Below the pieces are notes generated by a model. That model was given only the letters and a program-made list of their open reading frames with translations, had not been told where the DNA came from and searched no databases. A stretch of DNA of 64,000 nucleotides from DASYXT01 sp035934555 (GTDB taxonomy: Bacteria > Verrucomicrobiota > Verrucomicrobiia > Limisphaerales > UBA8199), in assembly GCA_035934555.1 (NCBI GenBank), contig DASYXT010000118.1, positions 186,001-250,000 of the forward strand, given 5' to 3'. A program made the translations under genes and the position numbers. The first letter of the stretch is position 1, and the number at the start of each line of letters is the position of its first letter. This document shows positions 44,101-52,727 of this stretch, one piece after another.

Positions 44101-47100
44101 GGGCTGCGCTCCGAGGACACCGGTCCGGTGGCGGCGGCACCGGACGGCACGGTCTGGCTGGCAGTCGGCGCGCACAGTCTGGCGCAGTTTGATGGCACCA
44201 ATTTCAACTACCTCACATCGCGCGACGGTCTGCCCGGCGGCATCATCACGAGCATTTACCCGGCGCCCGACGGTGCGCTCTGGCTGGGGACATCTGAACA
44301 AGTTGTGGCCCGATTCGACGGCCGGAGTTTCACCTGCTCTGGCAGGGCCCGCAATCTCACGGGGAATCAAGACAGTTATACCGGCGAGGAATGTTGGGCG
44401 ATTCAGACCGGACCGGACGGGGCGGTCTGGTTCGGCACGGGGGATGGTCTGTATCGGTTCGAAAAGACGACCTTTGAAAAATACACGACTCGAGACGGTC
44501 TGCCCGAAGGGCCCGCGAATGCTCTGGTGGCAACCCCCGGTGGAGAGCTCGTAGCGGCAATCGGCACCAATGGGATGGCGGTGTTTGATGGCGAGCGCTT
44601 TGAAGCGCTCAAGGAAGAGATGGCGATTTCGGCCATGGCTGAGGGCCCGGGCGGTCAATTGTGGGTGGCATTCAACTCCCGGACGGATTCGAAGCGGCGC
44701 ATTGCGCTCATGCGCGGTAGGAACATCGTTTCGGTCATCACGAATTTCAGCGGCCTGCCTAGAGGGCGCATCAGTTGCCTGGCGTTGAGCCCCGATGGGT
44801 CCCTCTGGGCGGGGGGCCGGTATGGCGGCGTGGCCCGCTTTGAAGGAACCAACGGAGTTCCGCCGCTCGTCGCGACCAACGGGCTGCTGGCCAAAATGGT
44901 CTTGGCCATTCACTGCGACGGTTCGGGCTCGGTATGGATCGGTGTCGCGGGGGGAATCGTTCGCTACGACGGCAGCCGGTGGACAGAGTTCACGCAAACA
45001 AATGGAGCCCCGGGACTATTCGTGAGGGGCATCGCCGATGGGCCAGACGGCACCTTATGGGTTGGTTCTGAGGATGGCGGCCTCGCGCGGTTCAACGGCA
45101 AAGTCATGACCCCCGTCGAGCAGACCAAGGATCTCGCGGTGCCCAGGTCGGTGTTTAACATTTTCTGCGACGCCAAAGGCACGCTTTGGTTCGCCACGTC
45201 CATGGGCGTGACGCGTTACGACGGCGTCGCGTGGTCATCGCTAGGCGAGCGTGACGGTTTGCTGCCGGGAGCAGTGAACTGCACTGTCCAAGACTCCAAA
45301 GGCGTGATGTGGTTCGGCGCCGAGAGCGGCCTGACGCGATACCAACCCATGCGTGCGGAAACAAGTGCGCCGTCCATGGCGGTGCAAGTTGACCGGACTT
45401 ACACAGACTTGGACGCGCTGCCGAAGATAACAGAGGGACGACTCGTGACATTCAAGTGCGATACGGTGGATTTTCGCAGCCAGCCGGGGCAACGCCTGTA
45501 CCGACACGCCGTGGTCCCCGGCCGGGTTCAGGCGCCGCCCGCCAAGACGAACCCGCTTTGGAATGCGCCCACCCGCGAGCCACAATTCGAATGGCCGGCG
45601 TCGAGGCGAGGTAATTATACGGTTTTCGTGCAGTCGATTGATCGCGACCTCAACTACTCGGAGTCGGCGCGGGCGTTTCTGAGCATCGTCACGCCTTGGT
45701 ATGCCAACGCGCTCATCCTGGCGCCGGGCGGTGGCGGGGTGCTCGGCTTGCTGGGGTGGGCGTTCGTCGCGCGGTTTCTGGTGGTCCGCCGCAAGCGCGA
45801 GGCGGAGAAGTTGCGGGAACGATTGCTCGAGGAAGAACACGCCGCCCGTGAGGCTGCCGAAAAGGCGAAGGCCGAAATCGAGGCCAAGAATGCCGAACTG
45901 GCCACCGCCAAGGAAGCCGCGGATGCCGCCAGCGCGGCCAAATCCCAGTTCCTGGCTAACATGAGTCACGAGCTGCGCACACCGCTCAATGCGATCATCG
46001 GCTATAGCGAGATGCTCCAGGACGAAGCCCACGACCTGGGCACGAAAGAAATGGTCCCGGACCTGGAGAAAATCCATGGGGCCGGCAAACACCTGCTGGG
46101 GCTCATCAACGACATCCTCGATTTGTCCAAGATCGAGGCGGGCAAGATGACTCTTTACCTCGAGGAGTTTGACGTGGGCAAAATGGTTCAGGAAGTCGCC
46201 AGCACGGTGCAGCCGCTGGTCGCCAAAAACGGTAACCGGCTGGAAGTGCATTGCCCGGCCGATATCGGTGTGATGAAAGCCGATCTCACCAAAGTGCGCC
46301 AGTCCCTGTTTAATCTGCTCAGCAATGCGAGCAAGTTTACTGAAAAAGGAGTGATCCGTTTAAGCGTAGAGCGTGAGAGCATACCAGAAGGCGACGGCGA
46401 ATTACGCCCCCCCTCTCCCCCGCTCTCCCGCTCCACGATCCGGTTCTCGGTAAGCGACACCGGCATCGGCATGACCCCCGAGCAGCTCGGCCGCCTCTTC
46501 GAGGCGTTCAGCCAGGCGGATGCATCGACGACGCGCAAGTACGGTGGCACCGGTCTGGGCCTGGCCATCAGCCGCAAGTTCTGCCGAATGATGGGAGGAG
46601 AGTTGAGCGCGAGCAGTCAGCGTGGCCAGGGCAGCACCTTTACGGTCACCTTGCCCGTTCGAGTGGAGGAATCTCAAGGGACCGATGAAGCATTAACGGT
46701 GAAAGGGTTGTCCGAGCTCAATCGCGGGCGCAGCACGGTGCTGGTGATTGACGACGAAGTCAACGCGCGCGAGTTGGTGGCGCGCGCGCTGACTAAAGAG
46801 GGGTTCCATGTGGAATTGGCAACAGACGGCAAGCGCGGGCTGGAATTAGCGCGCGAGCTTAAGCCCGCGGTGATCACGCTGGATGTGATGATGCCGGGGA
46901 TGGACGGCTGGGCGGTGTTGCGGGCCTTGAAAGCCGATGCGCAAACGGCAGAAATTCCGGTGATCATGTTGACCATCGTCGATGACAAGCAGATTGGTTT
47001 TGCGCTCGGGGCGGCCGATTACTTCACCAAACCGATTGATTGGACCCGGCTCGCCGCGTCGCTGCAAAAGTATCGGCGTGCTCCAGACGCTCAGACGGTG

Positions 47101-47463
47101 CTGGTGGTCGAGGACGAGGCGCAAACGCGGGAGATGCTGCGGCGGGCGCTGGGCAAGGCCGATTGGGAAGTGTTGGAAGCGGAGAATGGACGTGTGGCTC
47201 TGGACAAGCTGAATGGGCTTGTGCCCGCAGTGATTCTGCTGGATTTGATGATGCCGGAGATGGACGGGTTTGAATTTATGCAGGAGCTGCGGAAGCGACC
47301 GGCGTTTCGGCTAGTGCCGGTGGTGGTGATCACGGCCAAGGACATTACGGACGAAGACCGGCGACGTCTCAACGGGCAGGTGTCGCGGATTCTGCAGAAG
47401 GCCACGTTGAAAGTCGAGGATTTGGTGGCAGAGGTGCGAATGCTTGCGGGAGGCGGATTATGA
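41122..47463 (+). CDS. Giant hybrid histidine kinase with LamG, propeller and two receiver domains
   Basis: A 2113-residue protein with a signal peptide (about 1-24). It carries two LamG/concanavalin-like modules (about 30-235 and 415-620), each with LELNGGY/MELDGKSY, VEAWVRW/IEGWVRW and GLWDFDQ/GLWNFDD marks. A carboxypeptidase-regulatory-like beta domain (about 640-790) precedes propeller repeats of the Reg_prop type (about 815-1400; many xDGxxWxG units) and a Y_Y_Y-like domain. One membrane span lies near 1525-1550. The cytoplasmic part holds HisKA (FLANMSHELRTPLNAIIGYSEM, His near 1615), HATPase (DTGIGMTPEQLGRLFEAF; GGTGLGLAISRKF), and two receivers (VITLDVMMPGMDG near 1917; VILLDLMMPEMDG near 2037). 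It probably senses an extracellular polymer. Typical Bacteroidota-style hybrids lack LamG. Confidence 0.93.
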   Translation: MRLALKLAGFALALFGTTTPSFAQSPNLIPPPATNYVLELNGGYVELPPNIFNDLTQATVEAWVRWDDLSGTYKRVFDYGDARQDMSITSGAAPSDSAQLGFAASDGAQTNDLTGVKWIFVPNILKTHTWCHVAAVSGPGGMKFYLDGALVGTNAYTGSFASIKSGVRNYLGQRVTATDPPTTFKGAMDEVRVWSFERSQAQIRQDMFQHLTGNEPGLAGLWDFDQVTNGVLEDLSTGHHDGKLVGDARVVAAELPSANTVAPWSQLLLHLTDSTGASLPNVDVRAQVNGAEVGRATTDFAGTAALAVWTRAPMVDLVASDINGLGGWQIAVPITPYTVRTNTWKLGQALQLGGRMVALDGKTPMADVVVELVQPAGAGAESRSRRGEAALPETEMSELRIRKANQSLLASPAANRVMELDGKSYMVLPTNIVAGLTAATIEGWVRWAKLVPHADMFDFGGRNGDAWVRPGNPNPEADNPMDLSTFFDVGYPPKQRFDLNAPDILRPNQWLHLAFVTGPGGMKLFLNGVLMAATNYTGSFAAIPNFVDDHNLVGRDIDRLYPYLNGQVDEFAVWKTARTAEEVRSDMLTKLTGHEPGLVGLWNFDDPAHPGTDSSTNGFDGKLVGQAKTIAENLPLVVAGRITDARGHALTKAYVEVRRPDGETLRSPANADGDYAFTIQPSEKRDLFATDGQLSAYRFGFRPSAEPGQRLDWTLADPGQTPVTLLPKRTRSNRESFPPGTVVAAVLTQDDGSFDFANLRPGVYQLRCQIPGGRAWFKAGHPLYLEPNISETEIAKLKSLQWPIAPFRKGRWTRFGVLDGLSANRTGRLIFTPQGRLWLNTGGGGGLSRFDGREFFNFTSEGRSVMAVGPLSTYRDSQGGFWLGTVGGLLTYHPGTGQPPSSFAPRDLPTDRIFEFAGTADGAVWWRTEEALVRYDAGRGTVFTNLWRTESFSGEILYPQRLAAARDCLWVTGPGAGLLKLQGTNITRFTSGQGLRSEDTGPVAAAPDGTVWLAVGAHSLAQFDGTNFNYLTSRDGLPGGIITSIYPAPDGALWLGTSEQVVARFDGRSFTCSGRARNLTGNQDSYTGEECWAIQTGPDGAVWFGTGDGLYRFEKTTFEKYTTRDGLPEGPANALVATPGGELVAAIGTNGMAVFDGERFEALKEEMAISAMAEGPGGQLWVAFNSRTDSKRRIALMRGRNIVSVITNFSGLPRGRISCLALSPDGSLWAGGRYGGVARFEGTNGVPPLVATNGLLAKMVLAIHCDGSGSVWIGVAGGIVRYDGSRWTEFTQTNGAPGLFVRGIADGPDGTLWVGSEDGGLARFNGKVMTPVEQTKDLAVPRSVFNIFCDAKGTLWFATSMGVTRYDGVAWSSLGERDGLLPGAVNCTVQDSKGVMWFGAESGLTRYQPMRAETSAPSMAVQVDRTYTDLDALPKITEGRLVTFKCDTVDFRSQPGQRLYRHAVVPGRVQAPPAKTNPLWNAPTREPQFEWPASRRGNYTVFVQSIDRDLNYSESARAFLSIVTPWYANALILAPGGGGVLGLLGWAFVARFLVVRRKREAEKLRERLLEEEHAAREAAEKAKAEIEAKNAELATAKEAADAASAAKSQFLANMSHELRTPLNAIIGYSEMLQDEAHDLGTKEMVPDLEKIHGAGKHLLGLINDILDLSKIEAGKMTLYLEEFDVGKMVQEVASTVQPLVAKNGNRLEVHCPADIGVMKADLTKVRQSLFNLLSNASKFTEKGVIRLSVERESIPEGDGELRPPSPPLSRSTIRFSVSDTGIGMTPEQLGRLFEAFSQADASTTRKYGGTGLGLAISRKFCRMMGGELSASSQRGQGSTFTVTLPVRVEESQGTDEALTVKGLSELNRGRSTVLVIDDEVNARELVARALTKEGFHVELATDGKRGLELARELKPAVITLDVMMPGMDGWAVLRALKADAQTAEIPVIMLTIVDDKQIGFALGAADYFTKPIDWTRLAASLQKYRRAPDAQTVLVVEDEAQTREMLRRALGKADWEVLEAENGRVALDKLNGLVPAVILLDLMMPEMDGFEFMQELRKRPAFRLVPVVVITAKDITDEDRRRLNGQVSRILQKATLKVEDLVAEVRMLAGGGL

Positions 47464-47503
47464 GCTACGAGAGGGGAAGAGGAGCAAGAGCAGGAGCAGG
47501 AAC

Positions 47504-48907
47504 ATGGGCATGAGCAAGAGACTGGGCACAACGGGGGCCGAGAGTGGCGCAGCGGGCTCGACACTCATTCGCTCAATTGGTCGCTGGAGTCTCACCGCGC
47601 TAATGATCAATTGCATTATCGGCTCTGGAATCTTTGGTCTGCCAGGGAAACTGGTGGCGACGGCCGGCCGGGCGAGCCCGCTCGTGATGATAGTAGCCGG
47701 CTTGCTGATGGGCGTGATCGTTTTTTGTTATGCCGAAGTAGCCTCGCAGTTTTCAGAGCAAGGCGGAGCTTACCTGTATGCCCGCACTGCTTTTGGCACA
47801 TTCGCCGGGATACAAGTGGGGTGGTTCTGGTTTCTTGCCGTGCTCGGAAGTGCGGCGGCCAGTGCCGACCTCTTTTTGGATCATCTGAGCGGATTCGTAC
47901 CTTGGGCTGGGCAAGGATGGCCACGGGCGGTCGTCCTGACCGGATTGGTCCTGCTCCCAACACTCATCAACTACGGTGGCACGCGCAAGGGCACCCTGTT
48001 AAGCAATGGATTCACGGTGGCGAAATTACTGCCGCTGGTCCTGTTGATCGTGTTCGGCTCGGTCGGGTTCAGTCATCACGCGCGACTGCTGACTGTTTCT
48101 GAACTGACTGCCCCTGGTTGGGGCGGGTGGGCGAGTGGGTTGCTCGTGCTTTCGTTTGCGTACAGCGGTTTTTCCGATCCGCTGACGGCAGCCGGGGAGG
48201 TGCGGGAGCCGCGGCGAAGCATACCGCTGGCGTTACTCACCGCGCTGGGAGTTTGCATCGCGGTTTATAGCCTGATTCAGTTCGTGGTCGTCGCGACCCT
48301 GAGGCCCGGGCCCCTGAGTCCTGCGCAGACGGAGCGACCCCTGGGTGCCGTTGCCGGTGCCCTGCTCGGCTCCCCTGGCGCGAAATTCGTCGAGCTGGCG
48401 GTGATGGTTTCAACATATGGGTGGTTATCGGCATCATTGTTGAACGCACCGAGGTGCATATATGCCATGGCGACGCATGGCGAATTCCCTGCATGGTTTG
48501 GGCGATTGCACCCGCGGTTTGGCACGCCGCATATCGCGCTCGTGGTCGTGGCCGTGCTGGCCTGGTTGCTGGCAGTCACTGGCAGCTTTGGTTGGTGTCT
48601 GGTGCTCAGCGCCGGCGCCGGTATCATTGACTGCGCCACTGCTTGCGCGGCGCTTTTACGTTTGCGCCGGCTGCAACCCGGCGCGGCAAGGTTTCGTGTG
48701 CCCTTTGGGACTTTGTTCAGCGTGCTCGGGCTGGCGATTTGCATCGTAATGTTGACCCAGTTGAAAGCACGGGAAACGTTGGTTATGGTCGCCACTGCTT
48801 TGGTGGCTGGCGCCAACTGGTGGTGGGCCCGCACGCGCACCTCTCTCGCCGCCGTCCCTAGGCCGGTCCTTGAACTCACCCCGCCCGGACCCGGGGCTTT
48901 GGAGTAA
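47504..48907 (+). CDS. APC-type amino acid permease
   Basis: A membrane transporter of 467 residues with about 12 spans. The N-terminal half has the signature SLTALMINCIIGSGIFGLPGKLV and AEVASQFSEQGGAYLYARTAFG, and FAYSGFSDPLTAAGEVREPRRSIPLALL around span 6, which are typical of the APC superfamily. The ATG at 47504 is preceded by an AG-rich ribosome site (GGAGCAGG); the frame is open further upstream but overlaps the kinase gene. Its place between two signalling genes suggests that the cluster monitors or controls uptake of a solute, presumably an amino acid. Substrate unknown. Confidence 0.9.
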   Translation: MGMSKRLGTTGAESGAAGSTLIRSIGRWSLTALMINCIIGSGIFGLPGKLVATAGRASPLVMIVAGLLMGVIVFCYAEVASQFSEQGGAYLYARTAFGTFAGIQVGWFWFLAVLGSAAASADLFLDHLSGFVPWAGQGWPRAVVLTGLVLLPTLINYGGTRKGTLLSNGFTVAKLLPLVLLIVFGSVGFSHHARLLTVSELTAPGWGGWASGLLVLSFAYSGFSDPLTAAGEVREPRRSIPLALLTALGVCIAVYSLIQFVVVATLRPGPLSPAQTERPLGAVAGALLGSPGAKFVELAVMVSTYGWLSASLLNAPRCIYAMATHGEFPAWFGRLHPRFGTPHIALVVVAVLAWLLAVTGSFGWCLVLSAGAGIIDCATACAALLRLRRLQPGAARFRVPFGTLFSVLGLAICIVMLTQLKARETLVMVATALVAGANWWWARTRTSLAAVPRPVLELTPPGPGALE

Positions 48908-48942
48908 CACCCGCTGCGGCATTTTATGCTTTTGCCCGACTC

Positions 48943-50646
48943 ATGAATCCAACGCCGAAATCCGGTCACGAACAACCAGTCGAGAAAGTGGAGCTGTCGC
49001 GCCTGCGCCACGAGCTACGCACCCCGATCAACCACATCCTGGGTTATTGCGAGATGCTGATGGAAGAAGCGCGGCTTCCCGAGATGTGCCTCCAAGACCT
49101 GCGCAGGATTCATGCGGGCGGACGCGAACTCCAAACCTTGATCGCCCGCTACTTTGACGACGACCGCTTCTCACAGGAGCGCGATCTGCACCAACTCTAT
49201 CACGAGCTGCGCACGCCCGTGAACCACATCATTGGTTATAGCGATCTGCTCCTGGAACAGACCGAGCAGCCGGCCATTCAGGCTGCGGCTGCCGATTTGC
49301 AAAAAATCCGCGAAGCCGCGCGCACCTGGCTGGAACTGATGGAAGCCTACCTGGTAGAGCCCGCGATCTCTGATGCCCAAGCAGCCGTTGATCCTGGCGA
49401 CAACCGCCCGCCCGCGTTGACCTTGAACCTCGGCTTCGGCTTTACGGTCCCCGGCCCAAAAAGCTCAAGCACGGTGTTCAAGGACCAGGGCGCGCTGCTG
49501 GTGGTGGATGATGACGAGACGAGCCGCGAAATGCTCGCGCGCCGGTTGCGCCGGATTGGCTACACTGTCTCGGCGATTTCCAATGGCGTGCACGCGCTGG
49601 CGCTCGCCCGCAAACAGAAATTCGACCTGGTGATGCTGGACATGGTCATGCCCGGCCTTGACGGCTTCCAGGTCCTGGCCAAATTCAAAGCCGAGCCTGG
49701 CCTGCGCGATATCCCGATCATCATGCTATCGGCCCTCGACGAGGAGAATGGGATCGCCCGTTCGATCGAAATGGGCGCCGAGGATTACCTCGCCAAACCG
49801 TTCAACCCGGTGTTCCTGCGCGCGCGGATTGGCGCCTGCCTGGAAAAGAAGCGGCTGAGAGACAGGGAACTTGCCACTCATGAGGCCTTGGTCAGCACAC
49901 AAAAGAAACTGGCGGCCGAACTGGCCGGCGCTGCGGCTTACGTCCGCTCGCTGCTGCCGCCCCCTTTGTCTTCGCCGGTGGCCACAGACTGGAGTTTCGC
50001 TCCCAGTGAGCAACTCGGCGGAGACGCCTTCGGCTATCACTGGCTGAATCCGGAGCAGTTCGCGATTTACCTTTTGGATGTGTGCGGTCACGGCGTGGGC
50101 GCCGCGTTGCTGTCGGTTTCCGCGCTGCAGACCTTGCGCGCGCAGACCTTGGTCGGCGTCAATTTTTCGGAACCGTCCGAAGTGCTGGCTGCGCTCAACC
50201 GTGTGTTTTCGATGGAGCGGCAGAATCAATTGTTCTTCTCGCTCTGGTACGGCGTTTACGATTTGAGAACGCGTGAATTGAGCTTTGCCAGCGCGGGGCA
50301 CCCGCCGGCCCTCCTGCTGGGTCCCGAAACGGCCCCGCCATTCTCTTTGGCGCCGCTCCGCACCGAGGCGCCGGCGATCGGCTGTTTCGACGAGGCGCAA
50401 TTTCCCAGCGCGCGCCGAGGCGTACCGCCGGGCAGCCGCCTGCTGGTGTTCAGCGACGGGGTATTCGAGATCTTTCACGGCTCGGAACGGGTGGGGACGT
50501 GGGAGGAATTTGTCGCCGGGTTTGAGGATGCGGCGGTGCGCAACTTGCGGCCGGCCGCGCGGCTCGAGCGGGCGCGGCAGGCGCGTGGGGCGCAGGTGCT
50601 GGAGGATGACTTTTCCCTGCTTGAGGTGCGGTTCCGGGGACCATAA
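48943..50646 (+). CDS. Tandem HisKA domains with receiver and PP2C/SpoIIE phosphatase
   Basis: A 567-residue cytoplasmic protein. Two kinase-type dimerisation segments stand in tandem: LRHELRTPINHILGYCEML near residue 30 and LYHELRTPVNHIIGYSDLLLEQ near residue 90. Each keeps the His, but no ATPase domain follows either. A receiver follows (ALLVVDDDETSREMLARRL near 185, phospho-Asp in VMLDMVMPGLDGF near 229, KPFNPVF). The C-terminal about 240 residues are a PP2C-type serine phosphatase: EQLGGDAFGY, LLDVCGHGVGAALLS, and VFSDGVFEIF. This order suggests a protein that accepts phosphate from other kinases, perhaps the neighbouring hybrid kinase, and tunes a Ser/Thr phosphatase, as RsbU-type regulators do in partner-switching. 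Confidence 0.88.
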   Translation: MNPTPKSGHEQPVEKVELSRLRHELRTPINHILGYCEMLMEEARLPEMCLQDLRRIHAGGRELQTLIARYFDDDRFSQERDLHQLYHELRTPVNHIIGYSDLLLEQTEQPAIQAAAADLQKIREAARTWLELMEAYLVEPAISDAQAAVDPGDNRPPALTLNLGFGFTVPGPKSSSTVFKDQGALLVVDDDETSREMLARRLRRIGYTVSAISNGVHALALARKQKFDLVMLDMVMPGLDGFQVLAKFKAEPGLRDIPIIMLSALDEENGIARSIEMGAEDYLAKPFNPVFLRARIGACLEKKRLRDRELATHEALVSTQKKLAAELAGAAAYVRSLLPPPLSSPVATDWSFAPSEQLGGDAFGYHWLNPEQFAIYLLDVCGHGVGAALLSVSALQTLRAQTLVGVNFSEPSEVLAALNRVFSMERQNQLFFSLWYGVYDLRTRELSFASAGHPPALLLGPETAPPFSLAPLRTEAPAIGCFDEAQFPSARRGVPPGSRLLVFSDGVFEIFHGSERVGTWEEFVAGFEDAAVRNLRPAARLERARQARGAQVLEDDFSLLEVRFRGP

Positions 50647-50768
50647 AGCGTCAGATCGAGAAGCGGGGGAGCGGACCGGGCGGTCGTCAACCTTCGTCGT
50701 GGGGGGGGCTGATAGAGGGGTTAAGTTCGCCTTGAAAAGGGGCGGTGGGTGTGGGAGCGTCGCACCGG

Positions 50769-52700
50769 ATGAGAGGGGACACTCGGAAATCAGATTGCGG
50801 CTGGGTGGGTTTGGCAGCGACGGTTTTGCTGTGGATCGGGTTGTGGGCGGGAACGAGTCAATGCCTGGCGGAGGACGGAGCTGCGAGCGCAGGCACGCTC
50901 GTGTTGCCGGCGCCGGTGCCGGACCCGTTCGAGCCGGTGAACCGGGGGTTGTGGGCTGTTAATGACGGGTTGATGCGTGGGTTTGTTAAGCCGACGGCCC
51001 GAGGGTATCGGGCGGTGGTGCGCAAGCCGGTGCGCAAGGCGATCAACAATGTCGGCCGGAACCTCACGTACCCGGACCGGGTGCTGAATAATCTGTTGCA
51101 GCGCAAATGGACGGGAGCCAGGGACGAGACGTATCGGTTTTTATGCAATTCGGTGCTCGGGGTTGGCGGGGTGCTGGACGTGGCGAGCAAGTTCAAGATA
51201 CCCAAGTCGGATGCGGATTTTGGACAGACTTTTGGGCAATGGGGGTGGCGGGCGCATTTTTTCCTGATGCTGCCGGTGGCGGGTCCGAGCAATGATCGGG
51301 ATGCGGTGGGGCTGGCGGCGGATTCCGCCGCCAACCCGCTGCGGTATGTCAGCGCGTATCCGTTCACGCCGAGCGATCCGCTGACCTACTCGAGCCCCTA
51401 CAGCTACTTCGCCGCGGTGAGCTCGTATAACGAGCTGTCGGACAGCGTCGATGGCCTGGTGCGTTTCACGCAGACGCAAATGGATGCCTATTCGGAGATA
51501 GCATACGCCTGGACGTTTGTGCGGGAGAGCAAGGTGGCAAATTTTAAGATCAAAGGAGCCGTGAACCCGGCGGCGTTGGAGACACTGCAATCGGTGTTCT
51601 TCTCCTACAAGGATCCGGAGTTTCCACAACGGGGTAAGACTTCGCTGGTGAGGCTGCGGGATACTGGCCGGCGGTTGAGTTTCACGTATTGGCTACAGCC
51701 GAAAGCGGCGCCGGTCGTGTATATCGTGCCGGGGTTGGGCTCGCACCGGCTGGCCGACACGGTGCTGGCGCTGGCCGAGTTGGTGTATGACCAGGGCTAT
51801 TCAGCGGTATGCGTCAGCAGCCCGTTCAACTATGAGTTCATGGATGAAGGGGCGACGGTGGCGGTGCCCGGGTATCCCGCAGCGGATGTGCATGATTTGC
51901 GAGCGGCGTTGACGCAGATTGATCGGTGGCTGAGGCGGTCACACCCGGGGCGTCTGGGCCAGACGGCGTTGCTGGGCTATTCGATGGGGGCGTTTGAAGC
52001 GATGTACGCCGCGGCTACGGAAGCCGACGAGCCGCTGCTGCGGTTTGATCGGTATGTGGCGATTGATTGCCCGGTGCGGCTGTTGTACGGGATCGGCAAG
52101 CTGGATGAATTTTACCGCGCGCCCTTGGCCTGGCCGGCCGCCGAACGGACGGCGGACATCGAGAACACGTTTTTGAAAGTGGCAACGCTGGCGAAGTACT
52201 CGCTGACGCCACAAACGACGCTGCCGTTCGATGCGGTCGAGTCGGAATTCCTGATCGGAGTGATGTTCCGGTTTATCTTGCGGGACACGATTTATACGAG
52301 CCAGCGGTTGGATAATCTGGGGGTGTTGCGGCGGCCGTTATCGAAGTGGCGGCGGGAGCCGGTCTATGACGAAATCTGGCAATACTCCTACGCCGATTAC
52401 ATGCAGAAGTTTCTCATCCCCTATTATTGGATGCGGGGGATGAACCTGGACGCGCCCGGGGCGTTGGAGAAGGTGAGCGACCTGAAGACATATGAAAAGG
52501 CGTTGCAGGGGAATGACCGTGTGCGGGTAATTGTCAATGAGAACGATTTTCTGTTGGCGCCGGAGGATCTCGCCTGGTACCGAGCGACGCTGAAGGCAGA
52601 TGAGCTTAAGGTGTTTCCGCAAGGGGGGCATCTGGGGAACCTGGGCAACCCTGCGGTGCAGGCAGCAATTGTCCAGGCTTTGGAAGGGCTAGGGCCCTAA
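50769..52700 (+). CDS. MlaA-like lipoprotein domain fused to an alpha/beta hydrolase
   Basis: A 643-residue exported protein. The ATG at 50769 has a GGGAG site about 12 bases upstream; the GTG at 50745 is an alternative. The first about 40 residues hold a signal peptide. Residues about 50-250 resemble MlaA/VacJ, the outer-membrane lipid-transport protein: DPFEPVNRGLWAVNDG, GRNLTYPDRVLNNLLQRKW, DFGQTFGQWGWRAHFFLMLPVAGPS (usually GxWGxxxGPYLVLPxxGPS). Residues about 310-643 are an alpha/beta hydrolase with VYIVPGLGSHR, the nucleophile in LLGYSMGAFEAM, an acidic residue in NENDFLLAPEDL and His in FPQGGHLGNL. The fusion suggests that lipid removed from the outer leaflet is cut by the same protein. 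No Mla ABC genes are adjacent. Confidence 0.85.
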   Translation: MRGDTRKSDCGWVGLAATVLLWIGLWAGTSQCLAEDGAASAGTLVLPAPVPDPFEPVNRGLWAVNDGLMRGFVKPTARGYRAVVRKPVRKAINNVGRNLTYPDRVLNNLLQRKWTGARDETYRFLCNSVLGVGGVLDVASKFKIPKSDADFGQTFGQWGWRAHFFLMLPVAGPSNDRDAVGLAADSAANPLRYVSAYPFTPSDPLTYSSPYSYFAAVSSYNELSDSVDGLVRFTQTQMDAYSEIAYAWTFVRESKVANFKIKGAVNPAALETLQSVFFSYKDPEFPQRGKTSLVRLRDTGRRLSFTYWLQPKAAPVVYIVPGLGSHRLADTVLALAELVYDQGYSAVCVSSPFNYEFMDEGATVAVPGYPAADVHDLRAALTQIDRWLRRSHPGRLGQTALLGYSMGAFEAMYAAATEADEPLLRFDRYVAIDCPVRLLYGIGKLDEFYRAPLAWPAAERTADIENTFLKVATLAKYSLTPQTTLPFDAVESEFLIGVMFRFILRDTIYTSQRLDNLGVLRRPLSKWRREPVYDEIWQYSYADYMQKFLIPYYWMRGMNLDAPGALEKVSDLKTYEKALQGNDRVRVIVNENDFLLAPEDLAWYRATLKADELKVFPQGGHLGNLGNPAVQAAIVQALEGLGP

Positions 52701-52727
52701 AGAATTTAATCATCGCCGTTGGCTTAA

